DNA of 64,000 nucleotides from contig NZ_CP015637.1 of assembly GCF_001708445.1 (NCBI RefSeq), forward strand, positions 3,411,001-3,475,000. Direction: 5' to 3'. The translations under genes and the position numbers were made by a program. Source of the DNA: Pseudomonas fluorescens. Lineage in GTDB: Bacteria; Pseudomonadota; Gammaproteobacteria; Pseudomonadales; Pseudomonadaceae. The notes below the pieces were generated by a model. That model saw nothing but the letters and a program-made list of their open reading frames with translations, did not search any database and had not been told where the DNA came from. Positions 18,467 to 26,849 of this stretch are shown here, piece by piece (within the stretch, counting starts at the first letter, position 1; every line of letters begins with the position of its first letter).

Positions 18467-19546
18467 ATGAGCAAAGCCCAGTACAAAATCGCGGTGATCC
18501 CCGGCGACGGCATCGGCAAGGAAGTCATGCCCGAAGGCGTGCGCGTACTCGACGCCGTGGCGACCAAACACGACCTGGAACTGCAATGGGACTGGTTCGA
18601 TTTCGCCAGCGCCGATTACTACCTGGCCCACGGCAAAATGATGCCCGACGACTGGTTCGACATTCTCAAAGACTACGACGCGATCTATTTCGGTGCGGTG
18701 GGCTGGCCAGACGTCGTGCCTGATCACATTTCCCTGTGGGATTCGCTGCTGCAGTTCCGTCGTGAGTTCGACCAATACGTCAACCTGCGCCCGTGCCGCC
18801 TGATGCCGGGGGTAAAGGCGCCGCTGGCCAATCGCGCGCCCGGCGACATCGACTTCTGGGTCGTACGGGAAAACACCGAAGGCGAATACTCCAGCGTCGG
18901 CGGCAAGATGTTTCCCGGCACCGACCGGGAAATCGTCTTACAGGAGACCGTCATGACCCGCGTCGGCGTCGACCGCATTCTCAAGTTCGCCTACGACCTG
19001 GCTCTGAGCCGCCCGAAGAAACACCTCACCTCCGCCACCAAGTCCAACGGCATCGCGATCACCATGCCGTACTGGGATGAGCGCGTCGTCGAGATGGGCA
19101 AGAAATTTCCTGAGGTAAAGGTCGACAAGTACCACATCGACATCCTCACCGCGAACTTCGTCCTGCATCCGGACTGGTTCGATGTGGTGGTCGCCAGCAA
19201 TCTGTTCGGTGACATCCTTTCCGATCTCGGCCCCGCCTGCACAGGCACCATCGGTATCGCGCCGTCAGCCAACATCAACCCGGAGCGTAACTTCCCGAGC
19301 CTGTTCGAGCCGGTGCACGGCTCGGCGCCGGACATCGCCGGCAAAGGCATCGCCAACCCGATCGGACAGATCTGGTGTGGCGCGATGATGCTCGAACATC
19401 TGGGCCACCCGCAGGCGGGCGCAGCGGTGCTGGCTGCCATCGAAACCGTACTGGCGATGGGGCCGGATAATGCACCATTGACGGCCGATATTGGCGGCAA
19501 GGGCAACACCGAAGCCTTGGGCAAGGCCATCGCCGCTGCGGTCTGA
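18467..19546 (+). CDS. ttuC: Tartrate dehydrogenase / D-malate dehydrogenase (decarboxylating)
   Basis: NAD-linked beta-decarboxylating dehydrogenase of 359 aa, in the isocitrate/isopropylmalate family. It has the N-terminal AVIPGDGIGKEV and the acid-binding region LRPCRLMPGVKAPL. The catalytic segments are VRENTEGEYSSVGG, the lysine in ATKSNG, and NLFGDILSDLGP. Adenine binding is by EPVHGSAPDIAGKGIANPI. This combination (YFGAVGWPDVVPDH, WDSLLQFRREFDQYVNLRP) is characteristic of tartrate dehydrogenase/decarboxylase and DmlA. A CCAGGAG ribosome-binding site precedes the ATG. The 2-hydroxyacid dehydrogenase encoded 107 bases downstream fits glycerate/glyoxylate products. Confidence 0.9.
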   Translation: MSKAQYKIAVIPGDGIGKEVMPEGVRVLDAVATKHDLELQWDWFDFASADYYLAHGKMMPDDWFDILKDYDAIYFGAVGWPDVVPDHISLWDSLLQFRREFDQYVNLRPCRLMPGVKAPLANRAPGDIDFWVVRENTEGEYSSVGGKMFPGTDREIVLQETVMTRVGVDRILKFAYDLALSRPKKHLTSATKSNGIAITMPYWDERVVEMGKKFPEVKVDKYHIDILTANFVLHPDWFDVVVASNLFGDILSDLGPACTGTIGIAPSANINPERNFPSLFEPVHGSAPDIAGKGIANPIGQIWCGAMMLEHLGHPQAGAAVLAAIETVLAMGPDNAPLTADIGGKGNTEALGKAIAAAV

Positions 19547-19653
19547 ACCGGCAAATAACGCGCAATCTTCCGTTCACGGCCCGTGATACGGGAGATTGTT
19601 GCGTGTGACTTTGGCATCGTCTGAACACCTTGCCAGCGCTTGCGAGAGACACC

Positions 19654-20580
19654 ATGACCCTGCTATTCAAAGTCGACGAGGCCCGTGGCCGCGCCTGGAA
19701 ATCGCTGTTCGAAACACACGCGCCGGACATCGACGTGCGCTTCTGGCCGGACATTGGCGACCCGTCGCAAGTACGCTACTTTGCCGCCTGGCAACCGCCA
19801 CGACAGCTGCATGAACGCTTCCCGAACCTGCAAGTGATCTTCGCCACCTCGGCGGGAGTCGATCAATTCGACCTCGGCGAGCTGCCAGAGCCTATCAAGG
19901 TCGTCCGCATGCTCGACCCCGGCATTGCCCAAGGCATCGTCGAGTACGCCTGCTTCGCCGTGTTGAGCCTGCACCGACAGATCCCTCTGTACCTGCATCA
20001 ACAACAGGCCGGGCGCTGGCAAGACCACTTCCTGACCCCGGCAGCGCAACGTCGGATCGGCGTCATGGGCCTGGGTAATCTGGGCGTTGCGGTGCTGCAG
20101 AGCCTGCGTGCGTTCAACTTCCAGTTGCATGGCTGGGCGCGCTCGCAGAAGAGTATCGACGGTGTGCAATGCCATGCCGGCGACGACCAGCTCGAGTCCT
20201 TTCTCAGCCAGTGCGACATTCTGATCTGCCTACTGCCACTGACCGACGACACTCGCGACATACTAAACGCGAGGACGCTGGCCGCACTGCCAAAGGGTGC
20301 CAGCCTGATCAACCTGGGCCGGGGCGGTCATCTCAAGGAAGACGATCTACTTCAAGCGCTGGATAGCGGACAACTGAGCCACGCCATTCTCGACGTGCTC
20401 AACGAAGAACCGCCATCGCCGGATCATCGGTTCTGGCAGCACCCACATGTCTGGCTGACGCCGCACGTTGGCGCAATGACGGCACCGCAGAGCGCGTTCG
20501 AGGTATTGCTGGCCAATATCAGGCGTCATCAGGTCGGCAAGCCCATGCAAGGCTTGATCAAGCGCGATCATGGCTACTGA
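19654..20580 (+). CDS. ghrA: Glyoxylate/hydroxypyruvate reductase A, D-2-hydroxyacid dehydrogenase family
   Basis: Cytoplasmic reductase of 308 aa. The NAD(P)-binding motif is GVMGLGNLGVAVLQ (about residue 136 on). The catalytic arginine lies in LINLGRGGHL, the glutamate in LNEEPPSPDHRFW, and the histidine in WLTPHVGAMT. The ATG at 19654 (MTLLFK) fits the family better than the longer ORF from 19630, and GAGAGA precedes it. It probably reduces glyoxylate or hydroxypyruvate made in tartrate use by the upstream enzyme. An imperfect hairpin, CAATCTTCCGT with ACGGGAGATTG, lies between the two genes. Confidence 0.87.
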   Translation: MTLLFKVDEARGRAWKSLFETHAPDIDVRFWPDIGDPSQVRYFAAWQPPRQLHERFPNLQVIFATSAGVDQFDLGELPEPIKVVRMLDPGIAQGIVEYACFAVLSLHRQIPLYLHQQQAGRWQDHFLTPAAQRRIGVMGLGNLGVAVLQSLRAFNFQLHGWARSQKSIDGVQCHAGDDQLESFLSQCDILICLLPLTDDTRDILNARTLAALPKGASLINLGRGGHLKEDDLLQALDSGQLSHAILDVLNEEPPSPDHRFWQHPHVWLTPHVGAMTAPQSAFEVLLANIRRHQVGKPMQGLIKRDHGY

Positions 20581-20910
20581 GGCTCCGCACAGTACGTCCG
20601 GCCAAGTCACCTTCTGAACTCCAGCACTAAGGCCGACGGTGTCCGCGAGCGGCTCCAGTGATCCGCATCGATGCCATTTGGCTCGCCACCGAGCCGATGG
20701 AAATGCGCGCCACCACCCACCCAAGGCTCGTCAAGCATGCTATTGCGCGATACCTCCTAGCGGAAACGCTGATTGGTTCGCCAGTCCGTTCTGGTTATAT
20801 ATTTTATTGCTGAATAAAGTAACGCCCGAACATCGCGCATAACAAATATGCATTAAATATTCAGGACACTACATTCATTTAAAATCAGTCCAATAAACGC
20901 GAGAGCTCTC
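20581..20910 (+). other. Gene-poor AT-richer junction with an insertion-sequence scar
   Basis: These 330 bases carry no intact gene. The left half holds a short IS66 TnpB fragment (20658-20711). The right half (about 20790-20900) drops sharply in GC and contains TATTTTATTGC and AAATATGCATTAAATATTC, probably the promoter zone of the EthD-domain gene. The compositional break together with the scar suggests an old insertion site. Confidence 0.6.
20658..20711 (+). pseudogene. IS66-family TnpB (Orf2) N-terminal remnant
   Basis: The frame from GTG at 20658 reads VIRIDAIWLATEPMEMRA for 18 codons, the characteristic beginning of IS66-family TnpB/Orf2 proteins (IRIDAIWLATEPMDMRAG as I recall the family). 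After codon 18 the similarity stops abruptly. It is a degraded scar rather than a functional element; no terminal repeats were recognised. Confidence 0.6.
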
Positions 20911-21645
20911 ATGATTAAAATGCTAGCCGCCGTACGCCGAAAACCTGGAATGACCCATGCTGAGTTTTTGGAATATATAGAGCATCAGCACGGAAAAATC
21001 GCTCGAGCCAAACCATTGAGTGTCAAACGATACGTACAAAACCATATCATCGACGGCGCGTTCGGAATGGACTCCGATGTGACCTATACAAGAAATTTTC
21101 ACCGAGACTCCATCACGGAGTTATTTTTTGATGATATGCCGGGTTTGATTCACACGTTCAGCGATCCCTATACCCAACAAACCGTAGGGCCTGATGCAAA
21201 AAACTTCGCGGACCTGTCTAACCAGGCCGCTCAGTTGATGGATGAAGTCGAAACCGTCCCTGCAAGTTCAGGGTCCCTCCACAGCAAAGTGATGATTTTT
21301 TTGAAAAAGAATCCAACGGTGTCTTTGGATTCTTTTTTCAGCGCATGGGATTCGGCGCACGAGGCAATCATCAGCCGACACCCAGACTTTCAAAGTGCAC
21401 TCCGCCGGCATGTTCGTTCCAGATACCTGCCCGACGGTGACAGGGTAACCGCCTATTTCGGCCCCGACATAACGGTATATGAAGGCGCTTGCAGCATGTG
21501 GTTTGAAAATGAAAGCGCTCTTTCCAGTTTTCGTCAGTATCAGCGCGCACTGTTCCAACAGCTTTCTGACGAAGGGATTGTGGTGTCAGCGGAGTCTTTT
21601 TTCGTATATGTCAAAGAGGTGGTGATTATGGGCCTGAACCGGTAA
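20911..21645 (+). CDS. EthD-domain protein (two tandem dimeric alpha/beta-barrel domains)
   Basis: Protein of 244 aa. The first half opens with a ferredoxin-like EthD module (IKMLAAVRRKPGMTHAEFLEYIEHQHG). The second half (about residues 125-240) has a similar KVMIFLKKNPTVSLDSFFSAWDSAHEAII pattern, so this is a tandem duplicate. EthD domains occur in ether-degradation and polyketide/aromatic tailoring proteins and are often small cyclases or decarboxylases. The gene is noticeably AT-richer than its neighbours and lies beside an IS66 scar, suggesting horizontal gain. A GAGAG site precedes the ATG. It converges with the flavin monooxygenase gene; the substrate is unknown. Confidence 0.75.
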   Translation: MIKMLAAVRRKPGMTHAEFLEYIEHQHGKIARAKPLSVKRYVQNHIIDGAFGMDSDVTYTRNFHRDSITELFFDDMPGLIHTFSDPYTQQTVGPDAKNFADLSNQAAQLMDEVETVPASSGSLHSKVMIFLKKNPTVSLDSFFSAWDSAHEAIISRHPDFQSALRRHVRSRYLPDGDRVTAYFGPDITVYEGACSMWFENESALSSFRQYQRALFQQLSDEGIVVSAESFFVYVKEVVIMGLNR

Positions 21646-21682
21646 ACACTTAATCAACGGAACTGTGCTCAACCGCGCGTCA

Positions 21683-21710
21683 ACGCGGACTCAAGCCGCT
21701 GAGTCCGCGT
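21683..21710 (+). terminator. Hairpin between convergent genes
   Basis: ACGCGGACTCA (21683-21693) pairs perfectly with TGAGTCCGCGT (21700-21710) around a 6-base loop. It lies between the convergent EthD and flavin monooxygenase genes and could serve both strands. It has no clear T-run on either side. Confidence 0.55.
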
Positions 21711-21767
21711 CCTGTGCCGCGCACCATAGACATAAGTGCCAGGCACCAGAACAGCGACTTATTTGAT

Positions 21768-22901
21768 TCAGATGGGCTCGGCCAACATCGCAGTAGACTC
21801 GCGCATGATCTGAGCATGCTCGTCCTTGTCACCCCCACTTTTTTCTATCTCGCACAGCCGCGCGGAGTTTTCGACCACGAGCTGGCAACGCTCCCAACGC
21901 CGCGCTTCGAACCGGTTCAGGGCAGTCTGTAGATCGGCGCTGGCGAGCAACTCTTCGGCGAGCACGATGGCGCTCTCAATACCAATTCCAGCCCCGGAAG
22001 CCAGATGTGGCGTGGTGGCATGCACCGTGTCCCCAATCATCACCATGCGGCCTTTATGCCAGGGCAACGGCACCAATAGATTGGCCAGCGGACGATAGTC
22101 GATATTGGCGCCCGGCTCATACAATTGAGGCACCAGCGCCTGCAGGATCGGGGCGGGGAACTCACCCAGCAGCCGCGCCATTTCACCTGGCCAACTGGCC
22201 GGATCGATCCACTCGGAAAACTCGCGGCTTTCCATGAGGAACATGTACATGTGCGTTTCGGAAATCGGATTGACGCCAACCTTGGTGCGTCCGAGCCAGT
22301 GACTGGGCCGCACGATTTCCGGCGGACGCCTCAGTACAGCACGCCAGACACTCTGGTGAATGGGTTTCGGCGCAGGCGCTTCGGGGAAAAACGCCTTTCG
22401 TATCTGCGAATGCACACCATCGGCGGCAATGACCAGGTCATAGCGCCCAGAGGTGCCGTCGGTGAAAGACACTTCAAGGTCATCCGCGTGCTCGATGATG
22501 CCGTCGAACGTGATGCCGAGGCGCACATGGGTGCCTACTTGCCGTGTCTTGTCGGCAAAAATACGAGCCAGCACCGGGCGCAGAATGCCGCCGCCACAAG
22601 GAATCGCTTTATCACTGAGCGGAGGTCGAAGCGCCAACTGCACAATCAGGTCGCCTGCCGGTGAAAACACATCGAAATTGGTCGACAGATACCCTTGCGC
22701 GGCCACCTGTTCAAGAATCCCAACGGTATCAAGCGCTCGTAGCGTGGGCCCACTCAGGGTAATTCCCGCCCCTAGAGGGCACCACAAAGGATCTATTTCG
22801 ACCAGGTCAACTTCCACCCCCTGGCGGGCGAGCTGGATAGCCGCGGTCATACCGGAGAACCCTCCTCCGATCACCAGGACCTTATTGACTGCTGCAATCA
22901 T
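21768..22901 (-). CDS. FAD-dependent aromatic monooxygenase (salicylate hydroxylase-like)
   Basis: Class A flavoprotein hydroxylase of 377 aa. The N-terminal FAD motif is VLVIGGGFSGMTAAIQLA. The middle DG motif is AADGVHSQIRKAF, and the second FAD motif is GDTVHATTPHLASGAGIGIESA. It adds one oxygen to an aromatic ring using NAD(P)H and FADH2. It is paralogous to the hydroxylase at 42179-43303; both end in AEPI. The ATG at 22901 has AGGAG 6 bases upstream, better than the GTG one codon earlier. It has its own leader and lies beyond the terminator of the next operon, so it is probably transcribed separately. Confidence 0.83.
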   Translation of the reverse strand: MIAAVNKVLVIGGGFSGMTAAIQLARQGVEVDLVEIDPLWCPLGAGITLSGPTLRALDTVGILEQVAAQGYLSTNFDVFSPAGDLIVQLALRPPLSDKAIPCGGGILRPVLARIFADKTRQVGTHVRLGITFDGIIEHADDLEVSFTDGTSGRYDLVIAADGVHSQIRKAFFPEAPAPKPIHQSVWRAVLRRPPEIVRPSHWLGRTKVGVNPISETHMYMFLMESREFSEWIDPASWPGEMARLLGEFPAPILQALVPQLYEPGANIDYRPLANLLVPLPWHKGRMVMIGDTVHATTPHLASGAGIGIESAIVLAEELLASADLQTALNRFEARRWERCQLVVENSARLCEIEKSGGDKDEHAQIMRESTAMLAEPI

Positions 22902-23208
22902 CACGCTCTCCTAATTATTCTTATTCACCCGGCTGACAGTGCATGGCACACCGACGAGCGTTGCGGCGTCGTCGAGTCAATGCTGCAGAGTCATGAGTTT
23001 CCGACGGAAAATGTCAGATCAACGACGAGACTATCGAATTGGTTATCTGCGCTGAAATCGCTTTGCACAATCCGAGGTATCGCTTCAGCTGATGGGTCTT
23101 GGCGTTGCGACAAAACCCGGTGTTATCCGCGTGCCTACGGATAAATAAAAAAACCGATTGATTGCAGTTCATTCGAACCGCAATCAATCGGCCTTCAACG
23201 ACACGGAT
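22902..23208 (-). other. Intergenic region carrying the monooxygenase promoter zone
   Basis: This 307-base gap separates the flavin monooxygenase gene from the aldehyde dehydrogenase gene, both on the minus strand. Near the monooxygenase start is an AT-rich leader (GAATAAGAATAATTAGGAG). The far end holds the terminator of the dehydrogenase operon. No gene was seen. Confidence 0.6.
23147..23191 (-). terminator. Strong rho-independent terminator of the dehydrogenase operon
   Basis: CCGATTGATTGC (23154-23165) and GCAATCAATCGG (23180-23191) form a perfect 12-bp stem with a 14-base loop. On the minus strand it is followed at once by a 7-base T-run (A-run 23147-23153). It lies 17 bases past the stop codon of the aldehyde dehydrogenase gene. 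Confidence 0.9.
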
Positions 23209-24678
23209 TCACACGCTTTCCAAGCCATCCCAGCAGAGGTATTTCACTTCAAGAAATTCGTCGATCCCAAGGTGCGATCCCTCGCGCCCAAGACCGCTCT
23301 GCTTGACGCCGCCGAAGGGCGCGACCTCATTCGAAATCAAACCACAGTTGATGCCCACCATGCCCGATTCGATACGAGCGGCGTTGCGCCAGATGCGTGC
23401 CGCATCACGGCTGAACAGATACGCCGCCAGGCCAAACTCGCTGTCGTTGGCCATCGCAATGGCTTCGTCATCGCGGTCGAAACGCAACAGCGGCATGACC
23501 GGGCCGAAGATCTCTTCGCGAGCGATCCGCATCCCATGGGTCACGTCGGCCAGCAGGGTGGGCTGGAAGAAACCTCCTCCCAGCACATGGGGCTTGCCGC
23601 CGGACAGCAGTCGAGCCCCTTGCGCCAGCGCGTCATCAACCAGGGCCTGGGACTTTCGTACTGCCGCGTCATCGATCAACGGCCCGACCTGCACACCCGG
23701 TTCCAGGCCATTGCCCACCTTCAGGCGTGCCATGCGCTCGACGATGCGTTCGGCCAGTGCGTCATAAATCCCTGACTGCACCAGCACCCGGTTGGCACCG
23801 ATGCATGACTGCCCGCCATTGCGAAACTTGGCCAACATCACCCCGTCAGCGGCGGCATCCAGATCAGCATCGTCGAAGACAATGAACGGGGCGTTGCCGC
23901 CCAACTCCATGGAGCATTTCTTCACCGTCTGCGCCGCTTGCGCGAGCAACAACCGACCCACTTCGGTGGAGCCCGTGAAAGTGAGCTTGCGCACCAACGG
24001 GTTGGCCGTGAGCTCACCGGCAATGTCGCGGGTGTCGTTACCCGTGATCACACTGAAAACACCGGCCGGCACACCCGCGCGTTGCGCGAGTTCGGCCAGC
24101 GCCAGTGCGGTCAGGGGCGTCTGACTGGCCGGTTTCACGACCATCGTGCAGCCGGCCGCGAGGGCCGGGGCGGCCTTGCGCGTAATCATGGCAGCGGGAA
24201 AGTTCCAAGGCGTGATCGCGGCGCACACCCCGATGGGTTCGCGCAGTACAACGATGCGCTGAGTGTCCTTTACGCCGGGAATCATTTCGCCGCGAACCCG
24301 CGTGGCTTCCTCGCCAAACCAGCGCACAAAAGACGCCGCGTAATCGACTTCGCCGCGCGCCTCCTCCAGGGGCTTGCCCTCCTCCAGGGTAATCAGCGTG
24401 GCAATATCCTCCCGATGTTCAACCATCAACTCATACCAACGGCGCAACACCTCGCCACGGCGTTTGGCCGTCAGGCGCCGCCACGGCCCAAAGGCCTCCT
24501 GCGCCGCGTCGATGGCGTGCCGGACTTCAGTTTCGCGACAGCGTGGCAACTCGGCCAGCACCGTTTGATCCACCGGATTACGCAGCGTGTAACGACCGTG
24601 TGGCGTCTCGGTCAACCAGTCTCCAGCGATGTAGGCTCCGGTACGCCACAGTGTCGGGTCCTTAAGTAAATGCTTCAC
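23209..24678 (-). CDS. GabD-like semialdehyde dehydrogenase
   Basis: NAD(P)-dependent aldehyde dehydrogenase of 489 aa in the succinate/glutarate semialdehyde group. The motifs are ITPWNFPAAMITRK, glutamate in MELGGNAPFIVFDDADLD, catalytic cysteine in NGGQSCIGANR, and EVAPFGGVKQSGLGREGS. It starts with GTG at 24678 behind an AGGAGGG ribosome-binding site. It is the last gene of an operon with a DapA-family lyase and an ornithine cyclodeaminase-like protein. Such trios can turn a keto-deoxy or hydroxyproline-type intermediate into 2-oxoglutarate semialdehyde and then 2-oxoglutarate; the substrate here is inferred. Confidence 0.88.
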   Translation of the reverse strand: MKHLLKDPTLWRTGAYIAGDWLTETPHGRYTLRNPVDQTVLAELPRCRETEVRHAIDAAQEAFGPWRRLTAKRRGEVLRRWYELMVEHREDIATLITLEEGKPLEEARGEVDYAASFVRWFGEEATRVRGEMIPGVKDTQRIVVLREPIGVCAAITPWNFPAAMITRKAAPALAAGCTMVVKPASQTPLTALALAELAQRAGVPAGVFSVITGNDTRDIAGELTANPLVRKLTFTGSTEVGRLLLAQAAQTVKKCSMELGGNAPFIVFDDADLDAAADGVMLAKFRNGGQSCIGANRVLVQSGIYDALAERIVERMARLKVGNGLEPGVQVGPLIDDAAVRKSQALVDDALAQGARLLSGGKPHVLGGGFFQPTLLADVTHGMRIAREEIFGPVMPLLRFDRDDEAIAMANDSEFGLAAYLFSRDAARIWRNAARIESGMVGINCGLISNEVAPFGGVKQSGLGREGSHLGIDEFLEVKYLCWDGLESV

Positions 24679-24694
24679 GGTGCAACCCTCCTGA

Positions 24695-25711
24695 TCAGCA
24701 CGGGTGACGCCCGATCATGAAGGCGGCATCAGGGTCCGAAGTCACTGGCAGCCCCGACGCGACCAACCCTTGACGCAGAGACTTCATGAAGCGATCCGGC
24801 ACACGCATCGCCGGGGCGCGGAGTGGGCCGCCGTTGAAGCCGGCGAGCCAGTCCTGGTATTTCCACATCGTGCGGTTGAGCACACCGGTGCCGCCGGCAT
24901 AGCTTTGCGCAGCGGCGCCGTTGGCGCTGCGTGCCGGATTGACCTTCCAGTACAGTTCCATCGCTTCTTCGAAACGCCCCGTGCGGGCCAGCTCGAAAGC
25001 TTTCGGGTAGTAGTCGCTCATCCACGCGGTGTTGCTGGTGCCGGAAAACTGCAGCTTCATCAGGCTCATCAAGGGGATCGCATCGCCTTCGATCGGGCAA
25101 CTGATCACCACTTGGTCACGGAAGTGGTGGTACATCTCGCAAATGCCCGCCGGCAATGGGAACCCTTGCTCGGACTTGATGGCGGCGATATTCGGGCAAT
25201 CGGCCAGCAGGCGACGGACCAATTCCAATGACATCCCCGCCGGATGCACGCGCTCAAAGCCCCAGAGCGGAATCGGGAAGAGCATGACCGCAAGGTCCGT
25301 GGCGTCGCAGAATGCCTTGGTGTAGTCGTAGATTTCCTGCTCGCTGGTCGGCCAGAACTGTGGCGGATAGGACAGCAGGACGATGTCAGCACCGGCATTC
25401 TCGGCGAGCTTCACCGCCTCGATATTCTCGGCAAGCGTGCCAAAAGCCGCGTGGAAGAACAGGATCAGGCTTTTCCCCGACTCACGCGCCCAAGCGGTGA
25501 ATTGCGCGTTTTCCTGGGCAGAGATGGCCAGCTCGCTGCACAGCAACGTGGCGCTGTAGCCCAGCCCGACCGTATGTTCGATGTCGTGGCGTATGCCACG
25601 CTCATTGAGGCGCTTCAGATCAGCACTGAAGCTTGGGAGGGTGACAGCCGAGCAGCCCACCAGGTTTTCACGCGCCCAGGCACGGGCATCCGCTTTGTTG
25701 TAAGTCGCCAT
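24695..25711 (-). CDS. Dihydrodipicolinate synthase (DapA)-family lyase/aldolase
   Basis: Schiff-base TIM-barrel enzyme of 338 aa, longer than housekeeping DapA (about 290 aa). The candidate Schiff-base lysine is in NIAAIKSEQGFP. A GYSATLLCSELAIS stretch occupies the place of the usual glycine-rich substrate loop. The ATG at 25711 (MATYNKADARAW) has GAAGGA upstream; the much longer ORF from 26152 overlaps the preceding gene and is spurious at its front. The C-terminal extension (from about residue 285) is unusual. It is probably a dehydratase, deaminase or aldolase in a catabolic path, not lysine biosynthesis. Confidence 0.75.
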   Translation of the reverse strand: MATYNKADARAWARENLVGCSAVTLPSFSADLKRLNERGIRHDIEHTVGLGYSATLLCSELAISAQENAQFTAWARESGKSLILFFHAAFGTLAENIEAVKLAENAGADIVLLSYPPQFWPTSEQEIYDYTKAFCDATDLAVMLFPIPLWGFERVHPAGMSLELVRRLLADCPNIAAIKSEQGFPLPAGICEMYHHFRDQVVISCPIEGDAIPLMSLMKLQFSGTSNTAWMSDYYPKAFELARTGRFEEAMELYWKVNPARSANGAAAQSYAGGTGVLNRTMWKYQDWLAGFNGGPLRAPAMRVPDRFMKSLRQGLVASGLPVTSDPDAAFMIGRHPC

Positions 25712-25739
25712 GATGATTTTCCTTCGGACAGTGGAGGGG

Positions 25740-26750
25740 TTATTTCGAGACAGGGACAATGCTGGCAGGCAACTCGAGTCCGAGGCCTTGTTGCCGGGCG
25801 CGCTCGTACAGCACTTGCGCAATGACAACGTCTTGCAAGGCCGAGCCCACCGATTTGTAGAGAACGATGTCGCTGTCGTTCTGGCGCGGGATGACACGCC
25901 CTGCCACCAGGTCCGACAGCGCGACCAATTTGTCGGCGACATAGACACCGGCAGTGATCGCCGCAATGGCATCCCCCGTATCGTGGAGTACCTCTTGCGG
26001 CATATCCGCGACGATGCACACGGCTCGCTCCATCGTGACCGGGTCAACTTCCCGTTGTTCAGGCAAGGTCGAACCCAACGATACGATTGTGGTACCCGGG
26101 CCAAGCCACGCGCCTTGCAGTACTGGAGACTCGTCACGGCTGCGGGCGGCACAGATCACCACATCACAGTCCTGCACGGCCTCTTGCGCGCTGCCCACCG
26201 CGTGAATATCCAGCCCCGGCCTGAAGCTGTCGGCAAACCGTTCGCGGCTCGCAGGCGTTGGACTGAACACGCGAACATGGGCGACATCGCGCACGGATTT
26301 GAGGCAATCCAAGGCGCCACGCGCCTCGAACCCCGCGCCAATCACACCCACCCGCAGCGCACGCTGGGGCGCCAGCAAATCCACCGCCAGCGCAGCGGTT
26401 GCCGCGGTGCGCAATCCGGTTACCCGATTGCCGTCGATCAGGGCACTGAGCGCCATGGTTTGCTGGTTGAACAACGCGATCAAATAGCTGGCGCAACGTG
26501 CCCGCATGGAAGCCGCGATCAACTTGCAGCCCATATGGCCGCCAGTCGGTGGTACGGCGGTCAAACTGCGCAGCCAGATCCCATCGCCCCGCGCCATCGA
26601 CCGGGGCGGCACCATGGCATCCGAGGTAGGGCTGGCATAGGCCTGGGCGAGCGCCGCGACGGCGGCGCTCCAGTCGGCGAGCGAGGCCACATCGGCATCG
26701 CTGAGAAAAAGCGTCGGGGCAACGACGTGGTGCTGTTGGGCGTGATGCAT
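25740..26750 (-). CDS. Ornithine cyclodeaminase / mu-crystallin family protein
   Basis: NAD(P)-dependent protein of 336 aa. The Rossmann motif VGVIGAGFEARGALDCL lies near residue 130, and MARGDGIWLRSLTAV forms part of the substrate pocket. Family members include ornithine cyclodeaminase and delta1-pyrroline-2-carboxylate or ketimine reductases. With the DapA-family lyase and semialdehyde dehydrogenase downstream, an imino-acid reductase role in a proline-like or amino-acid path is more likely than ornithine deamination. The ATG at 26750 (MHHAQQHH) is preferred over 26816, which adds residues foreign to the family. Confidence 0.82.
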   Translation of the reverse strand: MHHAQQHHVVAPTLFLSDADVASLADWSAAVAALAQAYASPTSDAMVPPRSMARGDGIWLRSLTAVPPTGGHMGCKLIAASMRARCASYLIALFNQQTMALSALIDGNRVTGLRTAATAALAVDLLAPQRALRVGVIGAGFEARGALDCLKSVRDVAHVRVFSPTPASRERFADSFRPGLDIHAVGSAQEAVQDCDVVICAARSRDESPVLQGAWLGPGTTIVSLGSTLPEQREVDPVTMERAVCIVADMPQEVLHDTGDAIAAITAGVYVADKLVALSDLVAGRVIPRQNDSDIVLYKSVGSALQDVVIAQVLYERARQQGLGLELPASIVPVSK

Positions 26751-26773
26751 AGCGCTAACCTCGCAATCGAGTA

Positions 26774-26792
26774 TCAGTCGGTGATTGACTGA
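26774..26792 (-). promoter_or_regulatory. Palindrome upstream of the cyclodeaminase operon
   Basis: TCAGTC (26774-26779) and GACTGA (26787-26792) form an interrupted palindrome with a 7-base gap, 24 bases before the cyclodeaminase start and behind the LysR stop. It could be an operator for the adjacent LysR or GntR protein, or a small hairpin. Only its symmetry supports this. Confidence 0.3.
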
Positions 26793-26849
26793 CACCCTAC
26801 GAGGCACATCCCCCACCGAATACTGCTGGGGATCGAAAGCAGCTATCGC

